Source: Azorinus chamasolen (Eukaryota; Mollusca; Bivalvia; Cardiida; Solecurtidae). Taken from it: DNA of 64,000 bases. Below the pieces are notes generated by a model. The model was not told the origin of the DNA and did no database searches. It saw only the letters and a list, made by a program, of their open reading frames with translations. Below are positions 19,088 through 28,500 of this stretch, in pieces. The translations under genes were made by a program, and so were the position numbers. How positions within the stretch are numbered: position 1 is the stretch's first letter; every line of letters starts with the position of its first letter. The DNA lies in NCBI GenBank assembly GCA_963576725.1, contig OY755252.1:53035059-53099058 (forward strand). The letters are read 5' to 3'.

Positions 19088-22000
19088 CTGCAAAAAAATA
19101 TGTAACAGAAAGTTTACAATAATGCTCTAGAACACAAACTAGCGACGGGAAGACTGTGTTTAACACCAAGAGCCCTAAAATGAATAACATGAATGTTCCT
19201 CTTAACCTCAGCATCTCTGTGTTTTTCTCTCTGCCCATCTCTCTGTCTCTCCGTCCGTCTGTCTGTCTGTTTGTCTCTGTCTCCCTCTCTGTCTTTCTAG
19301 CATTTTCTCTTTTACCCTTTACTTTTCTCCCTTGAAATAGGCCAAGCTTATGGTGAGTATGTAGGGCTTTTCTCTTAAGAAAAGTATAACATGACAAACA
19401 TTGCAGACCCAGATGAGAGGGCTCCTCTAGAACTACGCCACTACCAAATCTTCTCGAACAAGGGCAAACCACTCCACGAAAATGGGGGTGTTCTCTCCAC
19501 GAACAGACATTTTCAAGCACAGTTTCTTTCCCCATGTTGTACCCCTGTGGAATTCTCTACCAGCTACAATAGCTGAGACTCCCAACTTGGTATCCTTCAA
19601 GCGGGAGCTCTCCACGTTATCATTCTAAATAATGACCCCAGCAACTATAAGTAAGGACCAATGATTTGTAGAGCTATGCTGGTTGGGGCCCGTCACTCTT
19701 GGCCGTCACTGTAGCCAGACATGTTTACATTGAGGGCCAGAAATGCAGTTGCTAGAACATTGCTTCATTCTACTCTTTGAGCTAACTACTTTCTATCTAT
19801 CCTATTTTCCTTGTCTTTTCTTCGGCCAACGCAGCACACCCGAAACATAATGGTCTATTTAGACAGAGTTTCGTACCATGTGGATATAGATCTAGGTCTA
19901 CATTGTTTGGTGACTGGTGTCCCGCACTGTAAGGCTAAATGCTTACTTCACACGACAGAAATTATCGTTTAGTTCTACCATACGACGACCATAGCATTAC
20001 TTTGCGATCGTCATACGACGATCATAGCATTATTTTGCGATCGTCATACGACGATCATAGCATTACTTTGCGATCGTCATACGACGGTCATAACATTACT
20101 TTGCGATCATAACATTACTTTGCGATCGTCATACGACGATCATAGAATTACTTACGACGATCATAACATTACTTTTGCGATCGTCATACGACGATCATAG
20201 AATTACTTAGCGATCGTCATACGACGATCATAACATTACTTTCCGATCGTCATACGACGATCATACCATTACTTTTGCGATCGTCATACGACGATCATAG
20301 CATTACTTTGCGATCGTCATACGACGATCATAGCATTACTTTACGACGATCATAGCATTACTTTGCAATCGTCATACGACGATCATAGCATTACTTTGCG
20401 ATCGTCGTATGTTAGAACTTACGATAGTTTCAGTCGTACCATCTTCCATAAGACATTTCTCTCAAGGAGGCTTAGTTACTAGTATAGTACATGTACTGTA
20501 TTAGTTTTACCTTTTGGCATAATCTTATTGTCGTTGTTAATGTCTAATTGTTTAAAGGTTTCTTCTAGTTCTCCTTCTTCAAATACCTCGTCGCCCTCCT
20601 CTGTCAAGATGACTCTCAGTTCTTCTACATCAATAGGACCTGTAAGTATTCCACACAAGTAAACAATAAAACATTTAACACTTATACTGATCGCGACCTG
20701 TAAGTATCCCACACAAATAATGAAACATTTAACTCTTATACTGATCGCGACCTGTAAGTATCCCGCACAAATAATGAAACATTTAACTCTTATACTGATC
20801 GCGACCTGTAAGTATCCCACACAAATAATGAAACATTTAACTCTTATTATACTGATCGCGACCTGTTAGTATCCCACACAAATAATGAAACATTTAACTC
20901 TTATTATACTGATCGCGACCTGTAAGTATCCCGCACAAATAATGAAACATTTAACTCTTATTATACTGATCGCGACCTGTTAGTATTCAACACAAATAAT
21001 GAAACATTTAACTCTTATTATACTGATCGCGACCTGTTAGTATTCAACACAAATAATGAAACATTTAACTCTTATTATACTGATCGCGACCTGTAAGTAT
21101 CCCGCACAAATAATGAAACATTTAACTCTTATTATACTGATCGCGACCTGTTAGTATTCAACACAAATAATGAAACATTTAACTCTTATTATACTGATCG
21201 CGACCTGTATCTATTTTTATCATCGGCATTTCACGGTTTTATCCTCGGCACGTGTCCCGGTAAGCAACTATGCACGGACACACGCCTGATTGTATGGTTT
21301 ACACGTGCACGGGTTATTGCTCTCCCGTAATTTCAGCGAGAGTAGACTTCACGATTTACCGGTGGCGTTTTATTTATACAGCATCATTATGTATTCTGCA
21401 TATGGGTGAGGGTCAAGGTCAAATTTTCCGAGCTATAATATTGTACATGACAATAAAGAAACACACGCTTTATGTAATGTCCCTAACCAATACACTTCCA
21501 TGATTCAATGTATTGGACATAGGCAAACAGTGAAACCATCTGCTAATCTTCGTCTGCACTGATTGCTATACAAATTAACCCTTTCAGTGTCAGCATTGTC
21601 GTCTGCTGAACACATTTTCGTCTGTTTTCAAGTTTCACAGTAGGTGTGCCTTCAAAGTCTTTATAAAAAAGTGTTCTCACAGGCTTATATCTCATTTCTA
21701 AGATCTCCCCACACGAATACAGTAGAACCTGTTTTAAGTGGCCACCAAAAAGAGGTCTAGGTATGGGTTTGTAAGGTCGGTGGTAGCTTAATACAGGTCA
21801 AAAGTAATAGGAGCTTTCTGCATTACCTTTGCCATGCATTAAGCATCTACTTGCTTTTTAGACTAGTGGTGCGGTGGTCTAGTGGTAACGCGATTGACTA
21901 CCAATCCGGAGGTCCGGAGTTCAAATCCCGGTCCCTCCCGGAACTTTCAGTGACGCTTTTCAGTGTCTCCCACCCGCACGAAGTTGCCTCCTCTCCATCC

Positions 22001-22549
22001 AGGGGTTAAAATGGGTACCTGTGAGGGTCACTAGCCGGTACTGCGGCTGCGTAATCGCGTCATATGTTAACAGTGACCAATATTGTAGGCGTATGGAGGA
22101 CGATCAACGCCAAAATTGCATCATGCTTTGTGGCATTTCAATTTGCTTCATGTTAAATGCATTATGCTAAATGATTATTGCATGTCACGATGTGCTTTCT
22201 TCTTTCTTTGAAGTTTCTTCCTCGATCCGACATTTGACCGTCTGTAAACTTGTTTATTGATTATAATAACGTCAAATAATGTGTTTCATTGTTTAAACTT
22301 CTTTGGAGCATATTCTTTGTGCTATTTGCTTAGCGCTTGGTGCTTGGTGCTTGATGCTTGATGCGTGGTTCGTTGTTCCATCTTCGCCCCGGTCTTTGTC
22401 GTACTCTAGTCAGCTCGGACTAAAATGCTGAAGTGATTTGCCGAACACATTGGTAAAGAAGGAAAACGCTATGAAGACATAGAAATAGAAGGATTTCAAA
22501 AAACACACAAAAAATAGAAGGGTTACTGATCCATTACATTAGAGAGAGT

Positions 22550-22580
<31 letters not shown>

Positions 22581-25500
22581 TATTTACTGCTGGGAGAAGA
22601 ATAATAATAACAAGAGGGTCTGAAAGGCCCTGACATCGCTCACCAGACAATCAGAGGATAAGATTTTCAAAGTTTTCACTATGTGTTTCTATAGAAAACT
22701 AGCCGGTCCTGGGGTGAACCAATTTTGACACAAGGGGCATAATTTGTGTAACTTTTGTAGAGGACCTCAAGTGAAGAAAATTTAAGAAAATGTAAATGAA
22801 ATTTAAACATATAACAATGTAGATCTAAATAAGGGCATGCACAAAAGTATGTATACCCTCTCCCTGGGCAAATCGGTTGAATTTCAGAAAGAATATATTA
22901 ATCTATATCGTTAATAACTCAAAGTCTCATCAGGTTCAATTAGTTTACTCTCTATTTGCATTTTTAAAAATTTGAAGCAGAGCTCATTTTAGATTAACTA
23001 GTATTGAGCAAAAATATTTTCTCGTATTTATAATAATTACAGCGTGAGTAAATGACGTCACAAATATGTGATTTTAATAGCGCGTGCATTCATCCACCTG
23101 AATCGGGGTCAGATGTCATTTATGCATTTCATTTTTTATGTGCAATACTTTATATATTATAGCTTTATATTAACTATTTGGATGCTAGTGGCAAATCAAA
23201 TCTATGATAACAGATTGGATCCAGATTAGACGCCATTTTACTCGGAGTTTTATCAGGATCCAAATGCGTGTCCATAAAGAATAAATCTACAAATTGAAGC
23301 AGACAACATTTATTAATTATCCAGACGCAACATTACTGAACTTCTGAACATTTATTTCTTGTGTATATAGATCTGTGTTTTACTGTTTTGTATTTTGTAT
23401 GAAATGCTTGTTTTGAGGGCCTCAAGGTAGATTAGTCATTATGATTAATTTAGCTACCCTCGTTAAATAAATTATTCAATGTTCAAAATTTCAGATATTT
23501 TCATTACACCTTCATGAGTTATTATTATTCATATCTTAATTTATTTTCAACCCTTCCCCTGTTCTATGTTTATTCAAAATTTAAATACCTACTGAATATT
23601 CATGGACAAAATAGTTATAATGAAATATGGAAGGTGGGACAGTGTAGCTATTTTAGAAAGTAAAGAAACATCTTTCAAATTCTATTGACGAACGGAGCGG
23701 ACCCTGATCAGACAGCTGCTATAGGAGCCATCTGATCTGGGTCTGCTGTGTTTGCAAATGTGTGAAAAGATGTTAACATGAGAGAAAGGGTTAGTAAACA
23801 TATTATAAGTATATTGTACACAAAATGAAAATAATGTAATGTAATGTATTTCTCAAACCCGATATAATTCTAATAAAAATATGCTATTTTATGACATATT
23901 AGACATGTTTATATTTATACATGTAATCTTAGCCCTTTTCCCTGTTCTATATTTAGTCCCGATTCCAATACCTATACAGAATATTTATGGACCAAAAATT
24001 ATAATGAAAATATGGAAGGTGGAACATTGAAGTCATTCAGAAATTCTAAATAAACAGATGAATGAAATTCCATTAGCAATCAGAGCAGATCCTGATCAGA
24101 CGGTCCGTACATGATCCACGCGTGGTCTATCACACATCGGCGATCAGGGTACTACACAGTTGACCCTTTACTCAATGAATATTCATGTGAAAAATAATGA
24201 CAATGAAATAGCATATGGACACGTGAATTTTATCAGGGCAAACTATGCAGAATGATATCTTTGACAGACCATCAGCAAACAAGACAGACCCTGATCAGAC
24301 GGACATAAAAAAGCAACAAATAAAATTGCACCAAAGGCAACATCTTTTTTAAATAATTAATCCCCCCCATACACACACGTCCGAATAATGTTCTTTTTTT
24401 TTCGCTCAAAACAACATTTAAAAACCAAACCAAACATTTAATTCGATCTACGTTGAATCCATCCTCAGTACTTTCAGTAGTTTGATTATCTGGTTTTACA
24501 TGCAGCGCCACCTATATGGCGAGTTCGGCTGAAGTGCATTATGCCTTCGGCGTTCGTCGTTCGGCTTTATGCTTGTTGCTATGGGCTTACCGCATTGGGT
24601 CATGTGTCATTGAAGAAACTTCAATGAAAGAAGGACTCCCATCTTGACATGCAATAATCGTTTAGCAAACTGTTCAACACCACAATGCAGGATGCATTTA
24701 TCATGAAGCAAACTGAAATGCCACAATGCATGATGCAATTACAATGAAGCAAACTGAAATGCCACAAAGCATGATGCAATTTTGGCGTTGATCGTCCTCC
24801 ATATAGGCGAATGGCTGAATTACCAGGGTAAATGTACACTCGGCTGAGTGGTCATTCGGACTGAAAGTGGACTTTAATAAGGTACTGTACTTTACTTTTT
24901 TTTAACTTTTACTCATATGTTAAATAAATGAATGGTCACTTAAGATAGGTTCTATTGTAATGAACATGTTGCAACAGTCAGTTTGGACGAGCTGACTTCT
25001 ACAACAGGCGGTTGTGATACATAGTTATCCCTCTCTCTAACACGACAGTCTTATGATGGCTTTATATACAGGCAGTTGCTTAGAGCAGAACGTAAGTTAT
25101 GCAGAAAGCTCACACTTTCGTCCTGCATTAAGCTACCGCCATCCCTTTAACCCTTCCTTGAAGTTCCTTCATATAAACGCATTTCGATGCATTTGCAAAC
25201 AAAGTAGACGCAGATCAGACGGCTTCTATAATACTGATCTGATTCCACAGTTACATGAATATTAACCCATTCCCACTTAGGCTATTTTAGACCTAACCTC
25301 TTTGATTAAATCTACCAAAAAGGAGCATAAACTGGAGAAAAGGAAATTTTCAGAACTGTATAGTTTTGAAACCATTGTGATAAATAGAGCATTTGCTCCT
25401 GTGGAGCAAATGCTCTATTTATCACAATGGTTTCATAAAATGACTTTTACAGAGGCGTCAAAAGGCGTCAATATGCGGGAATGGGTTAAGCAGGGAAAGG

Positions 25501-28500
25501 GTTAAGTTTCAGCAGCTGATCTCTGTGTGGTGGCTGCTGGAGAGAGCTTTTATTTCACGTAGAAAATGAGAGTGTTACCATCATTTCCGTTACGGCATTT
25601 TTTGAGATCGTCTAAGAAATCTTGCAGTCGGGATTCTAAGGACGACCATTGCATCTTGAAGAGTTGCTCAAATTCGTCGAACGTCAGCTTGTCATCATCT
25701 AAAACCACGAATGAAACAGTATAATTGAGAGAAAATAAATTTGCCGAACTGAAGACCTCGAGATTTGTAGTCAAACAATCCGCTCTACATTTCTATTTAT
25801 ATAAATTCTGAAAGTACATGTATATATAAATTCTGAAAGTACATGTATATATGAGATCCTTCGAAAGCAAAAGCAGTGATTGCAGACTCGGTTATATTGA
25901 GTCTGTTCATGAGCAGTTATTAAAAGTGCAACACTGAATGTTTATATATACATGTATATCCGAAATTAAGTAAAGACCAGTTTATTTGTCATTCTGTGAG
26001 GATTACCACACCCTGTACAGACGAGTTTATTTGTCATTCTGTGAGGATTACTACACCCTGTAAAGACGAGTTTATTTGTCATTCTGTGAGGATTACTACA
26101 CCCTGTAAAGACGAGTTTATTTGTCATTCTGTGAGGATTACTACACCCTGTAAAGACGAGTTTATTTGTCATTCTGTGAGGATTACTACACCCTGTAAAG
26201 ACGAGTTTATTTGTCATTCTGTGAGGATTACTACACCCTGTACAGACGAGTTTATTTGTCATTCTGTGAGGATTACTACACCCTGTAACGCGTTCGCAAA
26301 CAGAGTAAACACAGATCAGACAGCTCTTTTAGAAGCTGTTTGATCAGGGTCTGCTCTGTTTACTTATGCACTAATACAGACACGAGTCTATAGTTTCTGC
26401 CATGGACAACATTTCCTATGGTCACTCGCCTATAAAAACTAATTGAATCAATATCCATGATGTCATTATTTCGTACAATTATATAAAACCCTTTACTCCA
26501 TGAATATTCATGAATGAAATAACGAATTCATGAATATTAATTAGATTCATTTTTACAATGGCATATAAACGCTGGGAAGTTCGGCCATGGGAGAAACTGA
26601 AGCATATGGGCCGTCTGATCTGGATCTACTCTGCTTGCAAAGGCAAAGAAAGGAGTAATTTATGGAGTAAGGGGTTAATTAATTACTATAACTGAACGCA
26701 GGGCTAATACATCCGAGGTATGACAAGACAAACATTGGTGCAAGCATCTGGATCGCCCCCAACATTTTGTTACAAGGAAGAGTTAATATGACACCAGGTG
26801 TGGGGCATTTAGGAATCCGCGGTTCAGAGAAGGAATCCAAACAATTTGAGTGGACCCCATCAACACTTGAATATATATGAAATTAATGAAACACTTTAAT
26901 TTGTTATTGTCTAATCCTAATGTCCTGTTTTTACCTACATTTTTATGTACAAATATCAAATCTCATGCATTTTCCTCGTTTTTTGCCTATATATTCTATT
27001 CTCGTATATAAAAAATCAAATCTCAGGCATTTCTAAGAATATTCTCAGGCATTTTGTCTAAAAATATGGTACTCCTGCATTTTTTATTTAATTGTGCTTA
27101 AATTGTGACAATAGAGGTTATTTGCAAACACGTCTGATCAAATTCCAAATGGTTTGAATCTCATAACGATATTCATAATATATATATATATTAGCATATT
27201 CTAAACCAACCGTGGACCGTCCATTATTACTATAACATATATTCGGTCCGAAACGACCAAAGAGCTGGGTCCGAAATGACCAAGGAATTGGGTCCGAAAC
27301 GACCTGGGTCCGATATGACCCGACACCATTCAGACCTTTACGATCAGAAACGTCTGGACCCATTACCAAACGTCCTCAAACGAGTCAAATTTATACTATA
27401 TTAAATATGATCACTTATAAGTATATATTACTATCCCTAACAATGTATTTATGTATTACGATGCAATATCGACTCTACTCTTTCTACTATTTTCCGTGCC
27501 ACATTTTCAAGAGAAAATCTAAAAATAGATTATGAGGGAATGTTCTCGAAGTTTGTTATTCTCTATATATGTTTTAGTTATCTGCTGGAGTAGGTTTATT
27601 TAGGAACAAATAACTTGTGTTTGCTTTTTGTTATACTAGTAGCCAGTTCTTCATGGAATGGATTTTTTTAGGAATATAAATTAGCAGTCTGTACTCTGGA
27701 TTAATACACGGTATTAACTGATGAAAACACAATTTACTACTAAATACCAGCACAGATGCATATGCAAATTACAATGTAACATATTCCCTAACTGGTGAAA
27801 ATCAAGAATACGAATGACACTAGACAGCTACCGCTGAAAAACTACTCGCTGCTTTACTCTTTTTATAAATAATAGGAGAAATAATTTACCAGATAGACTT
27901 TAAACTCTCATAAACTATTCGCTGCTACACTTCCTTGAGAAACTTTCCACTACCTCTTACTCATAGCAGAAATGAAATTGGCATGCCATAGGATGATCGG
28001 GGCGATCAATAACATACGAACATATCCAAATGAAGAAGTTACCAGTGTTTACCATTCTTGTCGAGCTTTTCAAACATGTCATTGACGACCTTTTGGGTAG
28101 GAGACAGGTAGAATTTATAGCACAGCTTCTTGAATTGTTCTCTATTCAGCGTTTCGTTATCGCCTGCTAGTTTGAAGAACGACTCTGAAAACATAGAATG
28201 CATGTAAAGAAAAATATCCCAACAACGTCTAGGCTAACTACATCTTAACAACGTTTAGGCTAACTATATCTTAACAACGGCTAGGCTAACTATATCTTAA
28301 CAACGTCTAGGCTAACTATATATTAACAACGTCTAGGCTAACTATATATTAACAACGTCTAAGCTAATTATATCTTAACAACAGTTAGGCTAACTATATC
28401 TTCACAGCGTCTAGACTAACTAAATCTTAACAACGTCTAGGCTAACTATATTCGATATTACAGCGTCTAGGCTAACTATATTCGATATTACAACGTCTAG

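Noticed and set aside
21868..21940. tRNA gene
   Set aside because: A and B boxes are present but the anticodon loop lacks T33, the stems pair poorly and the sequence continues into a SINE-like body.
25966..26343. Open frames on both strands with 15-residue repeats (MTNKLVFTGCSNPHR and RITTPCKDEFICHSV)
   Set aside because: A 45-bp array keeps all frames without stops open; it sits inside an intron of a well-supported gene.
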